Shown in pieces: positions 22,890-34,334 of a stretch of DNA of 64,000 nt. The translations under genes and the position numbers were made by a program. A model generated the notes under the pieces. The model did not search any database and was not told the DNA's origin. It saw only the letters and a list, made by a program, of their open reading frames with translations. The first letter of the stretch is position 1. Each line of letters starts with the position of its first letter. Source of the DNA: Cephalopachus bancanus (taxonomy: Eukaryota; Chordata; Mammalia; Primates; Tarsiidae); NCBI GenBank assembly GCA_027257055.1, contig JAPVLO010000059.1, forward strand, positions 1,922,001-1,986,000. The letters are read 5' to 3'.

Positions 22890-23600
22890 TCATTCACAAA
22901 ATCCAGGGGCTCTGTTTTACTGTTGACTTGGCCAAAGCCCGGAGTGAATTGATATCATCAAAATCTTGTCACCACCACCAACACTTTGGAACCTGTTCAC
23001 CCACTTCTCTGCATCACACTCCCACCTCTCGCACCAGGGAACTCAGAGTGATCTTGAAGTTGGCCAAATCTCAACTCAGTCTAGTGCCCCTCATTGGTAA
23101 TAAGGCCCTGTTCAAGGAACTATTGGCTAGTCATTTGAATCCTCACTGAGATGCCAGTATATCCCATCCAAATATTAACTGTGGATGGATTCCAATCAGG
23201 AAATGCAAGACTGTATGTATACTACTCACTGAGTGATAGTAGTAAATGCAGGCTATTACTTAATGATGCTGTGGTTTATTAACTGTCCAGTAATAAATGA
23301 GGAAAACCCCATTCAAACAAACAGATGCAGTGGTCTGGATATGTGTGTGTTTTTTGAGAAATATAAACAGAATCTTAACTTGAGAAACTGCAGTAATAAA
23401 ACCCACACAAGCCAGGCATCTTCTCTGTCTCCTTTCCAGTTACCTGAATCACTTGTCAAAAGTTGCCAAAAGAAAAAAGGAAGTACAATATCCAGAAACA
23501 TTTAAGTGATTTTAGTGTCTCCACAAACTGGCTGAGTTTACTGTACTGTCTTCATATTGAATTTTGACTAGGCCAACAAGACAGAGATAGACCATCCTTC
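22890..23600. other. No gene seen; possible L2 trace at 22925-23160
   Basis: The 22960-23150 stretch is pyrimidine-rich with a faint L2-like character. ORFs 22928-23149 and 23233-23505 have no recognisable domain. Confidence 0.4.
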
Positions 23601-23619
23601 ATACCCCATACAAGAGGAC

Positions 23620-23833
23620 AGCATACTCTTTCTTTGAGGGCCAGAGAGTACATATTTTATACTTTGCAGGGTGTGTGGTCTCTGTTGCAACAACTCAACT
23701 CTACCATTGCAGCATTAGAGCTGTCATAGATAACTATGTAAACAAATGAGTGTGGCTGTGCTCCAATATGACTTTATTTACAAAAATAGATAGTGGGCCA
23801 GATTTGGCCTACAGGCTGTTTTCCAGCGCCAGC
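23620..23833 (+). mobile_element. hAT-type non-autonomous DNA transposon
   Basis: 'GAGGGCCAGAGAGTACATAT', 'CTTTGCAGGGTGTGTGGTCT', 'GTTGCAACAACTCAACTCTA', 'ATATGACTTTATTTACAAAA' and 'GGGCCAGATTTGGCCTACAG' match a common mammalian hAT-Charlie family of about 220 bp. I am sure of the family resemblance and unsure of the exact name. Confidence 0.8.
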
Positions 23834-23999
23834 TAAAAATCATCCCTAGGCAAAAGCCAGGCAGCTGTTAATAATAACAAAGCCATGATCTGCTACATTG
23901 TTATTAAGCTTTTGTCTCTCAGCATCAAATTCACCCTTCAGTACTCTCTTCTCTGTGATAACTGGCACATTGATGTAGTCACAAAAAAGATGTCCACCA

Positions 24000-24275
24000 T
24001 ATACTAAATGGAAAAAAATCACACTTTATATAGCAACATCATTTTTTAAACAAACAAAACACAATCCTATATACATACTCATATAATGTTGTATAAGGAT
24101 TCATAAACCTAAGAAAGAATAATACTAAAAGACTCATAGGTATAACTCCTGAAAAATGGCATCAGCAGAAGGAAGAGAAGACTACTCTGGCTTTTTATTT
24201 TACATTCTTTCATAGTTTTTGAATGTATTAAAGATAGCAAATATTACCTGTGTAAGTTAAAAAAACCAAGGAAAA
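24000..24275 (+). repeat. Old L1 3' UTR remnant
   Basis: 'TATAGCAACATCATTTTTT', 'GGCATCAGCAGAAGGAAG', 'TTTACATTCTTTCATAG' and a closing A/T-rich run fit the terminal portion of old L1 3' UTRs. Diverged. Confidence 0.5.
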
Positions 24276-24364
24276 AATCTTATTAACACCTAAAAGACTC
24301 TTGTTAATCCACTTCCTTTAGTTCCAACCTAAGCTTTACAGGGTGTTACTGTCAAGCAATTACT

Positions 24365-24685
24365 AATTTCATTCATTCATTCATTCATTCTTTCATTCCA
24401 CCAAACACTAAACAAAGTGTGAGGAATTCATGAAGTTTAGAATCTAGGTAGGGAAAGAGACATTAATTAAATAATTATACAAATAAAGCCAAAATAGTAA
24501 TTGAGACAAATGATGTACATGAAGGAAATATGGCATCGTTCGTTCCATTAGTAAAATATTTATTGAGAGTCATATCCCATTCTTGCTGGAGTATAAAATC
24601 TATGGCAGTGAATACAGAAAGATGAGACAGGGAAGATGAGAGGAGTAAACATACTGAGGATTTTAGACTCAGCACATAGGCGTGT
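24365..24685 (-). repeat. L2 LINE 3' region remnant
   Basis: Begins with (CATT)n, 'TTCATTCATTCATTCATTC', the reversed L2 terminus. It continues 'GGGAAAGAGACATTAATTAA' and 'ATAATTATACAAATAAAGCC', with a second terminus-like 'AAAATATTTATTGAGAG' at 24555, suggesting two overlapping copies. Confidence 0.65.
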
Positions 24686-24689
24686 TGTA

Positions 24690-25915
24690 CCTAGCATATC
24701 ATCTACTTACAATTTCCTTAAAACAGCTATGAATATAAAATCACAACAGCTGTTTTAAAAAGACAGAAATTAAAATTCAATGATACAAGGCATTTAGAAG
24801 TCTTTCTTGGCTAACTTTCTGCATTGATTTTGCTTGTTTCTTTTCATACTCTCAGAATTAGGGATGGGTTAGATGTATAATCTTATTGTCACTTCATTCC
24901 TCTTGGGTTGCATCATCCCTAATGAGAGTCCAAGACAGGGATAATGTCTTCTCTTCTATGTGATGGAGGCACCATCTTTTGTGGTGTATGCCCAACAACT
25001 TTTCTGGAATTGGCTTGCCCTTTCCAAAGAGATGGTCTCCCTGCAGTCATGTATTTGTAAGATGACAACATGCTTGGGCACTTGATCCCAGTGCTGGGCC
25101 AGAACTTCTTCCTTAGGTATTCAAATAGAAGCAAAAGTGAGTGGTCTGGATTTTACAATGTGTTGACTCAAGAGGTGTAGGCTTTTATGTGTCCTCTAAT
25201 GTGAAGCAGAAAGAGGTAGACAAAGGCCCTCACAAAGAAAACAATGGTGCAGGCATGAAGAAAGAAGATGATCAAGGGAAGATTGTTCTACCCAGGTTCC
25301 TGTGATTATTGAGGTCTAGGTTCTTCCAAAGGCTGTGCTACATCCTTTGCTTGGGTTTCTTCCATTAGACATCATTCTATACTTACATTAAATCTGCCAT
25401 TTTTGCTCAAGAATCTATTAATTAAAGCAGCACTAACTCATGCATGTGTACATATTCCAAAATGTGTAATATTGTTTCTTGACAGTAGTGGTTTTTACTT
25501 GCAGAACTTGAAAGTCAAAGCAAATTCTGTTATTTGTTTCTTCAGAAAGTTTCCAGAAAGATTCCATCAGTTTGGTAGAAATTCAATGCCAATTGCTGTC
25601 ATTTCAGAACCTCATATACAGTACTCTCTAACAGCCAAAAATAAATGATAGGGAAGGTCAGGAGACATGATTCCAAAATCTTTTAAATGGGCTCTCCTGT
25701 GCCCTTCAGGAAAATATGGTTTACATATCAAATGACCTGGGACAACTTGATTACCCTTTCTGAGTTCCTGTTGCCTCATTTGCATACAGGCAATTCTACC
25801 TGATCTACAGAGCCATTGGGAAGATAAGTGAAAAACTCTGGGAAGTCCTCACACACACTGAGCTGTCAATAGAAGGTGCTCCTCCTATGAGTTTTTACAA
25901 TTAGGGAGATGATCT
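24690..25915. other. No gene seen
   Basis: Mixed unique sequence. ORFs 24919-25134 (-) and 25403-25648 (+) have no domain. I recognise no repeat. Confidence 0.5.
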
Positions 25916-26335
25916 AAATTAGTCAATTTTGTGTTGCTATAAAGGAATACCTAAGGCTAAATAAGTTATGAAGAAAAAAAGGTGTATTTGGCTCATGATT
26001 CTGATGCCTGGAAAGTTCAAGATTGGGTATCTGCCTCTGGTGTGGACCTCAGCTGCTTTCACTCACAGTGGAGGTCAAAAGGGAGCTGGTGTGTGAAGAG
26101 ATTATGTGGGGAGAGAGGAAGCAAGAGGTGGTGGAGGTGCCAGGCTCTTTTTAACAATCAGTTCTCTTGGGAAATAACAGAGTAAGAACTCACTCCTTAG
26201 GGAGAGCATTAATCTACTCATGAAAGATCCACTCACCACGACCCAAACACCTCCTATTAGGTCTCATCTTAAACACTGGGAATCAAATTTCAACATAAAG
26301 TCTGTAGGGAACAAATAGCCAAGTCATAGCATAAT
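25915..26335 (-). mobile_element. MaLR-type LTR (MST/THE1-like), solo
   Basis: Reversed LTR: 'GTGTTGCTATAAAGGAATAC', 'AAAGGTGTATTTGGCTCATG', 'TTAACAATCAGTTCTCTTGG', 'CTCACCACGACCCAAACACC' and 'ATCAAATTTCAACATAAAG' follow MST/THE1 LTR order. No internal sequence is attached. Old mammalian apparent LTR retrotransposon, no ORF. Confidence 0.8.
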
Positions 26336-26389
26336 TCTAGAGAGATCATATAATAATAATAGAAAGAACACCTAAATATTAGTCAGGAG

Positions 26390-26915
26390 ACCTCTATTCT
26401 TGTCTCCTATCGTCACTAACTCATTGCATGGCCATGTTGGTTACTTCTTCCCTCAAAGCCTTTGTGCATAAAGTCATATCCCTTTGCCCAAAGTACCATC
26501 CCACATCATCATGTCATGGAAATCCTATAATTCATTAGTCATCTTGAGTCCTGACTTCTTCAGAAAGACATCCCTGGTTTCCACAGTCAAAGGTGACTGC
26601 TCCTTCCATTGCAAAAATGAACACGACACATGAATCTCTCTTATGGGAATTATTAGGCTCAAACCTACTTTATACACACAGCACTGCTCAATTCCTTCCT
26701 ATTTACTCTGTTAAAAGACAATGCATCTTTCAAAGTTATATAAAAACTAAAAGTTTAACACTCACTGTAAATGTCCAACAAATATATTTAATTGGATAAT
26801 AAACTTGACCCATAATTAGTACTAGCATGCCATTCCCTTTTGTATGCCCAGCACACAGAAAAGTGCCTGACATGTGATGGGTACTCAGTAAATACCAGGA
26901 GAACCAAATAAATGC
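26390..26915 (+). repeat. L2 LINE 3' region
   Basis: 'CTTCAGAAAGACATCCCTGG', 'GCCCAGCACACAGAAAAGTG', 'CCTGACATGTGATGGGTACT' and 'CAGTAAATACCAGGAGAACC' follow L2 3' order and give a long copy of about 500 bases. Confidence 0.75.
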
Positions 26916-27024
26916 ATACATATTTTAAGAGATGTTATCTACGTATTACTTTTCGAAGTTGAATTAAATCATGATAGCAATGTGTACTATGACATTCACT
27001 CAAAAGATGGTATTAATCAAATGA

Positions 27025-27348
27025 ATGTTAGCATCACCATGCAACAGGCAGGACAAACAAAATGGCAGAAGCATGGTTGTCTTTTATGGAATGCAAGACC
27101 ATTTTGAGAAGTGGTATTTGAAATTCAAGAAGTTGTGGAAGTATAACAACAATAGAGGCGTGAGTATGCAACCTCCAACACACCTAACAGTTACACACAT
27201 TTATGATGAGTTTGAGATGCATGGTACTGAATGTGATGTGTACAAGGGAAGAGCTGGGAGGCCTCACACAGCAACAAGTCCTGCAGCTGTTTGCTGTAAT
27301 CAGAAGTATCTGGATGCTGATGGTAACCACTTTGAGCACCTCTTGTAA
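27025..27348 (+). pseudogene. DUF4817/mariner-like transposase remnant, internally deleted
   Basis: An open 107-codon frame. Residues 50-68 (PPTHLTVTHIYDEFEMHGT) and 74-85 (KGRAGRPHTATS) resemble the N-terminal helix-turn-helix and following linker of DUF4817-type transposases, known mainly from arthropods and other animals. Residues 20-34 fit the preceding helix. The frame ends with GNHFEHLL and a stop, which resembles the C-terminal tail of the same proteins, so the whole catalytic core seems to be missing. No catalytic DDE/D residues are present. It is best explained as an internally deleted DNA transposon fossil; the open frame is unusual for an old element. Family placement is from memory and needs a search. 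Confidence 0.5.
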
Positions 27349-27359
27349 TTGCAGAAGTC

Positions 27360-27860
27360 TAATGTGACTTTTATTAATCTTTTGCTATCAGTATATATTA
27401 TTACAATTTTAATATAGCTTTTTTCCTTTCTTAAAATAAGTAAATAAATACTCAAACTCAACCAGGAAGGAGGATATGAGGCAACATTTTCAAGAAAATG
27501 TGTTTGTAGGCCAATTCAATTTGTCCAAATCTGGGCTTTGAGGTTGAAAAGAAGCTGGGATTTATAAGCAATAAATGTCCCTAAGTCCAATGGCAAGGGT
27601 ACAAATTATCACTTATGAGACAGAGTCTACTGTTTGGTGGGGGATGGATGAAAGCTGGTTATATAATTCCACATGGTGATTTTGGATATTGGGGGATTAG
27701 TGCAAGCAGGTATTTTATAAAGAGCTATAACTGGTGGTCTTAACAAGCACAAGGGATTATTATTTGTTGACTTTATAACATATTTCTTTTCTTTAGAGCA
27801 CTTATTGTAGTTATACTAAATTTATTGATCGGCTTAGTACCTTTTTGGTTTTGGTGATAA
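27360..27860. other. No feature recognised
   Basis: AT-rich sequence following the transposase-like frame. I could not find a convincing terminal inverted repeat or target-site duplication for that element here. Confidence 0.45.
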
Positions 27861-27864
27861 CGTC

Positions 27865-27985
27865 CTCAATAAGCTATTAGCTCTTTATGGGAAGGGATCA
27901 TGACTCTCTGATCCATTGTTGTATATCCACTGCCTAGCAGAGTAGATGAAGCTCAACAAATGTTGAATGAATACATTTGCAGATG
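27865..27985 (+). repeat. L2 LINE 3' end
   Basis: 'GGGAAGGGATCATGACTCTC', 'TATATCCACTGCCTAGCAGA', 'GAAGCTCAACAAATGTTGAA' and 'TGAATAC' give the classic L2 terminus. Confidence 0.85.
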
Positions 27986-28139
27986 GCGGGTTGGGTGGCT
28001 GTTGAGTGAATGGATAGATGGAAGGAGGCCAACTAGCCACCCAGACAGACTTTGGGTCATGAGCCCAAATAAAAGTAATTTCTCAACAACAACAACAACA
28101 AAATCAGCGTCATTACATTATAGGCTCATTGAAAAGTAT

Positions 28140-28545
28140 GCCCACTATCTTTTATACTATTTGTGCTATTATAACAAAGTACCTAAGACCGGGTAATTAT
28201 AAAAAAACAGAAGGTTATTTCTCACAGTTCTGGAGGCTGGGAAATCCAAGATCAATGCTCTGGCATTTGCTATCTGATAAAGACTGCCTTCTACTTCCAA
28301 GATAGAGCCTTGTTGCTGTGTTCTCCTGAGGGAATGAATACTGTGTCCTCACCTGGCAGAAGACAGAAAGGCCAAAAAAACAGACCTACCTAGTTCTCTC
28401 CAGTCCTTTTATAAGAGTACGGATTCATATGGGAAGTAGTCACTTCCCAAAGGCCACACCTTTTAATATTGTTGTACTGGGAATTAAGTTTCAGCATGAA
28501 ATATGGAGGAGGGGATATAAACATTCAAACCATAGCACTCACCAG
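28140..28545 (-). mobile_element. MaLR-type LTR (MLT1/MST-like), solo
   Basis: Reversed LTR: 'GTGCTATTATAACAAAGTAC', 'AAGACCGGGTAATTATAAAA', 'CTCACAGTTCTGGAGGCTGG', 'TTCCCAAAGGCCACACC', 'AACATTCAAACCATAGCA'. Order and ends match MST/MLT1A. Well preserved compared with the other LTRs. Confidence 0.9.
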
Positions 28546-28594
28546 AGCTAATAGAACAATAACAAAAATATGTGAATTAAAATAAATGGATAAT

Positions 28595-28690
28595 AATAAC
28601 AACAATACCAATAGCAGACAACACTTGCATAATGCTTACTGTATGCCAGGCACTCAATGCTTTATATATGTAAACTCTTAACTCTTAATG
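28595..28690 (-). repeat. MIR fragment
   Basis: 'CTTACTGTATGCCAGGCACT' and 'CAATGCTTTATATATGTAAA' match the reversed MIR 3' portion only. Truncated. Confidence 0.6.
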
Positions 28691-28766
28691 TGAAAAAAAG
28701 TGAGTATTCTTTATCTAGAGTCAAAATTACATCTATCAAAAGGGGAATCTTCCCTAACAGACACGC

Positions 28767-28771
<5 letters not shown>

Positions 28772-28809
<38 letters not shown>
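28772..28809 (+). repeat. (CA)19 dinucleotide microsatellite
   Basis: Nineteen uninterrupted CA units, preceded by CACGCACACG variants from 28761. Two opposing ORFs across it (poly-TH and poly-CV) are repeat artefacts. Confidence 0.96.
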
Positions 28810-28812
<3 letters not shown>

Positions 28813-28979
28813 CAGTGGTCTATATAACATTGCAGTATTTAACTCCAGATGTAAATTTAACCCCTCACTAGTGCCCAACCAAAGAGACAGCATGGTTTCC
28901 AAGTATGGAAATTTGAAGAATCCATCTGCAATTTGTTTCCTGCAAAACTGTCATTCTCATCTTCATACTCATCACTGAA

Positions 28980-30345
28980 GAAATTACTTTTCAGACCCTT
29001 GTACAGCTTGGGAATACTAAATAAGCCCTAATGAATTCAAAAGGCAGTAATGACAGTGCTAATTCAGTGGCCTGTTTGGTAGAAAGTCAGTTGACCTTCT
29101 TCAAAAGAAAAATAGGATTATCAAGTGAGCTAGGAGAATTTTCTTAACATGATTGATGGGAAGAAAAAGTAATCACCTTTGAAGTGTTGCAACAATAAAT
29201 ACCTCTCCAGTGTTCTCTTTCTTCTTCTGACACTCAAGAGCAATTGAAGGAAAGGGAATCTCTTAGAATGACCAATGAAGTGAACTTGACAACACTTTCT
29301 CTGCTATCTCCCAAAAGAGTGACACGCTGAAGTCTTAGATAGTTGAGAGCTGACATGAGAGTCTTTGATAGGCTCCTCTGATGCTTTGTTCAGAGAGTAC
29401 CTGCCACCGATCAGGCCACACAGGCTTTGCGAGAAACATATATTTAAGGAGACGAGCATTACTACTTCTTAGAAGTCAAGGGTCTGTGGACCTGTGTAAG
29501 AAGATCTACTGTCTGAACTTGGGGGTGGGGACAAAGTCCTCAAGGTGGAAGTGAGGGAAACTGTGAACAAAGGAAGATGGAGCAGGTAAGAAACACTGAA
29601 TATGATTTCAAAATATTTTCTCATATTCATCTATAATGACTGATTAACCACCATGTTCACACTGAAATTGGGCAGTGATCTTGGTCCCAGATCACTGATG
29701 TAGAGGTGGGCAGTCCTCTCCTTGAAAAGACACTGCTCCACAGCAGCTTATTTTGTAAAGGGATCTATGCAAATGCAAATAATTGAAATGAAACAGCACT
29801 GATGCTCACAAAACTTATGAAGCAGAAATGATCAGGTAGGTGAGAATTTTCATTCTTACACACTCACTCTGAACTCTGCTAAAGCCAATCTACACAAGGA
29901 CAAATCATTTTGTGATTTGCAGGGGGAAAATGCTTTGAGGATAGATTTATAAAGAGGAAGATTATTTGGTTTATCTACAATAAAGTTAAAACTTTTCTAG
30001 AATTGTAGGAAAATGTCTCTGAGCAAGTTCTAGAAACTTCTGGCTAGAGAACAGATGGCTGCCACTACTTGTTAGTCCCTGGAGTGATCAGGGTTTGTTG
30101 GAAGAGGGGATGCCTATGTGATCTGGCACAGAACATTCATCTCTGGAACATCCCCTGAACATAGGAGAATTGGGGTGGTTGGGGGAGTTTGTCATAGTAC
30201 CTCTACCTGCTAATTTGAGTCAAATGTCTCCCCGTTGGTAGCTGCTATGCACAGGCTCCATCACTGGTGAATCATAGAAGAAATACAAAGGTATTTTAAG
30301 GAACAGTACATCAACAATCTCTTCCAGATGCATCTGCAACCAAAT
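28980..30345. other. No gene seen
   Basis: Mixed unique sequence with no ORF above about 60 codons and no repeat that I can name. Confidence 0.5.
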
Positions 30346-30349
30346 AACA

Positions 30350-30425
30350 CTCATTCTTCTCAGAAACTATGCCCAGTATACAGCAGACACTGAATATCTA
30401 TTGGATAAATGAGTGAATAAATAAT
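30350..30425 (+). repeat. Short L2 3' terminus
   Basis: 'CCCAGTATACAGCAGACACT', then 'GAATATCTATTGGATAAATG' and 'AGTGAATAAATAA' resemble the last 70 bases of L2. Confidence 0.55.
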
Positions 30426-30429
30426 TACA

Positions 30430-31270
30430 CAGTGTTTTCGTTTCATAAATGCAATTGGTTTACACTGATTCAATTATACCTGCTTGGTACCATGTGAGTT
30501 TTAATTGCATAAAGATCTGTAGTCTTCATAGGACAAGACCTCAGAACATAAGTCAACTTCTTCAACTGGTTCTCAACCCAAGAACGGTGATCTGCTCCAA
30601 AACCAGGATGGCCATGGTAGACACAGAAAACAGTATTATATCCGTATTATAATATATGAATTGCATAAAAGATTTTCAAGGTAATTGTTTTGCTACATAT
30701 AATTTCTACAATTAAGACCTGACTTAAAAACAATGTAAAGTGTGATAGCCTTTCTACATTGATTCAATGCCAAGGTACTTTTCTTTATTCCAGTCATATA
30801 CCACAGACCAAGGATGAGTACAGTAAGAACAAAGCCAACAGGAAACCAGTGGAAGAGGATGAATGAATGGAGGAAATGGAAAGCAGAGTGGAACACTCGC
30901 AAACTCTTCGCAAGTCTCAAAAGAGGGCCAAGATATTTGAGCTAGCAGGGACAGCAAACTCATATTAAAAATAATGATAACAATAACAACATTCTCTGTG
31001 AGCAAAAGAGCCCTGTAAGCAAATCAAAAATATCAGCACTAAGGGTCTTAATAGCTGAATATAACAAACTTCCTCATGTAATCTCAGGGAGCAGGAAAGA
31101 GAAAATAGATTGTGCATCTGTTCAAACTAAACATACTTAAAGCTAGAACCAGCTTGTTGCCAAAGACATCTCTGTTACAGAGAGGGAAAAGTTCCAAATG
31201 GAAGGAAAACTCTGCTTCATGCCCAAACACCAAGAATCTGGGAAAGAATTAGGTAACAACTGCTCACTTA
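30430..31270. other. No gene seen
   Basis: Overlapping 66- to 83-codon ORFs at 30449-31005 on both strands have no domain. AT-rich; no repeat recognised. Confidence 0.5.
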
Positions 31271-31274
31271 TGAG

Positions 31275-31690
31275 GCAATTTGTCGGTTTCCCAGGACTGG
31301 TGTAAGAAATTACCCCACACTTAGTGGCTTCAAACAACACAAATTAGTGATCTTGCTGTGCTGTTGAATGGAGGTCTGACTAGGGTCTCACTAAGCTAAA
31401 ATCAAGGTATGGGCAGAGCTGACTTCCTTTCCAGAAGTTTTTTTCCAGTATCTGGAGTCCATCCGCTCATGGCCCCCTTTCTCCTCCTTCAAAGTCAGCA
31501 ATGATAAGTTGAGTCCTTCTCACATGGCATCACTCTGACTTCCTATTCTGCCTGACTTTTTCACTTTTGAGGATCCTTGAGATTATATGGAGTCCACCAG
31601 ATAGTGCAGGAAAATCTCCAGATTTTAAGGTCACCTACTTAGCAAACTCAATTCTTCTGCAACCTTAATTCTCTATTTCATATAAAGCAT
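31275..31690 (-). mobile_element. MaLR-type LTR, first part, split by an ERV LTR
   Basis: Reversed MLT1-like LTR: 'TTTCCCAGGACTGGTGTAAG', 'AAATTACCCCACACTTAGTG', 'GCTTCAAACAACACAAATTA', 'GCAACCTTAATTCTCTATTT'. The rest of the element resumes at 32254 with 'ACATATTCACAGC' and 'GGGATTAGGACATACACGTC' and ends near 32330, so a younger LTR interrupts it. Confidence 0.75.
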
Positions 31691-31691
31691 T

Positions 31692-32250
31692 TGTTGAGGC
31701 TCAGAAACCAATACCCCAAAATATGACATTTTAACATGATGAAGTGAAGAAGCCACAAGGTCTCTTTGACTTTCCTGCCCCCACTTAGTTACAGAAAAGC
31801 TACTTCCCCTCTGTTACCTCATTATCTATTGCAGAAAAGAAGAGCAAGATGTGATCACACCTGAGCAGACATTCTTAGGAGTATAATGACTATCTCCAAG
31901 GAGCATTTAAATTAAAAATATATATGTATTTACAGGTTAACCTCTGTTCCCTGATCCAATCATTTTCCCTAGCAACCACTTGTTGCCCCTCAAAAGAATT
32001 CCTCTTCATTGCTACCACCATGGCCTGTTTTATCAGAATCCAAGCCCTTCTTCTTTCTGTAAACTCAGGATGGTACCGATTAAGTTCCATAACTTACTGG
32101 GAAGTTGGGTCTTCATTCTGAAGGCTCCCATGTGTACATGTTAAATAAAATTTGTATGCCTTTTTTTCTATTAATCAATCTGCCTCATGTCAGTGACTTT
32201 TTCAGCAAACTTTTTGGGGGCCAACAGTCATGGCCCCCACACAACATATT
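31692..32250 (+). mobile_element. ERV-type solo LTR inserted in MaLR LTR
   Basis: Starts TGTTGAGGCTCAG, ends in CCCCCACA(CA), has an AATAAA signal at 32144-32149, and is followed by the LTR-typical 'GTATGCC…TCTGCCTCATGTCAG' region. The boundaries fall exactly where the flanking MaLR LTR is interrupted. No internal retroviral region is present, so it is a recombined solo LTR. I cannot name the family; it could be an ERV1-class group. A short near-match of CAT-type sequence at both edges may be the duplication. Confidence 0.75.
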
Positions 32251-32253
32251 CAC

Positions 32254-32330
32254 AGCTTATAGGGATTAGGACATACACGTCTTTGGGAGGAGGGGGACAT
32301 TCTATACTGCCATCTACAGGCATTAGTGTT
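32254..32330 (-). mobile_element. MaLR-type LTR, second part
   Basis: Continuation of the element at 31275-31690: 'GGGATTAGGACATACACGTC', 'TTTGGGAGGAGGGGGACATT' and 'CTATACTGCC' match the 5' edge of an MLT1-like LTR in reverse. Confidence 0.7.
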
Positions 32331-32334
32331 TCAA

Positions 32335-34095
32335 ATCTACTTTTGTTATTTAAAAAAAAAAACTGTCCAACTCCAGTTACCACAAAAATAAGTGAGGTCC
32401 TCTCACTTGTGAAAACTGTTTATGTGTAAGGTGTGAGAATCATACTATTTCTTTTGCTAGGCAGAGCTGAATACATATGCTCTCAACTCCCAAAAAAACT
32501 AGAAAACCAAAAATAAAAAATAACATCGAAGAGAAAAAAAAGATTAAAAAACAGGATACTGTGCCCTCAAACACCTGAATTTACCTAGTTCAGAGTTTCT
32601 AAGGGAGTCTACTCACTAACAGCACTTTTCTCATCTCAAGTTTCAATCATTTATTTTGCTATATTTTTCATATTTGGAGAATGATATCTAATGAGTTTCA
32701 TTGCTATTAGCAGTCTAGACATTTACGATAAATTAAAACCCCATTAAGTGTGAAGGTATCAAAACAATAGCAGCTCTGTCTCCCACTGAATATATTTTGG
32801 GATGACAGCTCTGCTTCTCCTGACTTCCCCAACAAGAGCAGCTCATCAAACTCACAGTTCTAGTGACAGAACCCAACCGGCAACTATTTTTGTAGCACCT
32901 GAAAAAGAAAAAAACCATATAGGCAGTACATCTGGTACAGAAATGAAATTAAATACAACAATATTGAGGCATCCACCACTCAGATCCATTTCATTGTTTC
33001 CTACCCAGAGACACCCTAATTGAAGGAGGCATTCCAAGGTTAAATTCTAGCTCCGACAGCATCTCGTGTCAGACACCTGTCAAAATGTAATAAGACACCT
33101 GTGAAAGGGAAGTGATGCCAAAGCCACATCATATTTCCCTACATCATGATTCCTAACTTGCAGGATTCATGTCACTGAGCAAACTGTGGTAGGGTGGCAC
33201 CACCATTGGCAGGTGAGTAACAGAAAGTGAGAAAGATGTCACTATGGAAGGAAACACCCTGCTGTTTTAAGTTTAGCAGACAATTATGAGCATAAAAGGA
33301 TGGCACTAAATTTCAGGATTCAGCCCCAGAGCCCTGATCCCGATCAGCAGCGGGGTGTTATTTTTTAATATCTGTTTTACATAATTAAGGGGCAGTAGCT
33401 TTCATGCATATGAGCGCTTTGAGTGCTCACAACACCAACTGGGCTTCATTAGCTTAGCTGGGCAATTATGAAGCAGGAAGTAAAAAGCTGAGATCAAGCT
33501 TTATGGTCAAAAAATTCTGAAGCAGGGTGTACAGATAGCCAAGAGGTGGGATGATACATTTTGCACATTTATGGTGATGGAGGTAAAACTTCTATAGCTC
33601 TTGATAGCTTTGAAAGTAGTGCATACATCCCATTTAACTTCCAAATGAGAGAAACAGGTGGTATGTTAAAGGCTCTGTAGAAAGTCTTGAAGTATTTCCC
33701 AAACATTTGTAGGTTTCACCATGCCTTTCTTTATTTGTACTAAATGACTTTTCTATTGTTTTCCAATTGCTTCCCTCATTTCCCTCTCATGTGCATTTCA
33801 AAGGAAATTGGAGAGCTTAAAATGTGGCTAAATATAGCCCCACACTAAGCAAACAGTGAATAAAACCTCAAGAAATTATTTTAGATGCATATTCTTTGTC
33901 GTTTCATTAGAAAACTGCAATACCACACATGAGTCTTGCCCAGGAAAAAGCCTATTTATTTACAAGATAGCCAAGCACATAGAAGGAAAGCCCAGACTAA
34001 AGGGACTAAATCCAATTCTCAGCTCTTTCAATACAGATGTTTTTCTAGATATCGGCCTCGTATGCATGTTAAAGAATCAAAGATAAATCAAATCT
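32335..34095. other. No gene seen; candidate conserved block 33330-33530
   Basis: ORFs here are under 81 codons and overlap on both strands. The segment 33330-33530 shows no repeat signature and clusters homeodomain-type cores (ATAATTAAGG, TCATTAGCTT, CAATTATGAA) with an octamer-like TGCATATGA. This composition is suggestive only. Confidence 0.4.
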
Positions 34096-34099
34096 CTCA

Positions 34100-34330
34100 T
34101 GGGTTGAGAAAGGCAAAACCATAGCCTGTTAGCTCTGCAAAGGACTATTCAAGTTGGCCTATCAGGTGCAACCACCTTGTTCAAAAGATGGGAAATCGAA
34201 TCCAGTAAAAGGTGACTGACTTTGTCTAGAATACCACTAAGTCACCGCCACAGCCACAGCCCAGATTAAATCCCAAAGCTCCTGCTTCCCACCCTGGGCT
34301 GTTTCTATTCCTCTACCCCACCTCCTCAGG
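34100..34330 (-). repeat. MIR-like remnant (weak)
   Basis: 'GATGGGAAATCGAATCCAG', 'CACTAAGTCACCGCCACAGC' and 'CCACCCTGGGCTGTTTCTAT' follow the reversed MIR order loosely. Heavily diverged. Confidence 0.4.
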
Positions 34331-34334
34331 CAGG

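Noticed and set aside
28700..28978. ORF with a poly-TH run, and its reverse poly-CV partner
   Set aside because: Both are translations of the (CA)n microsatellite.
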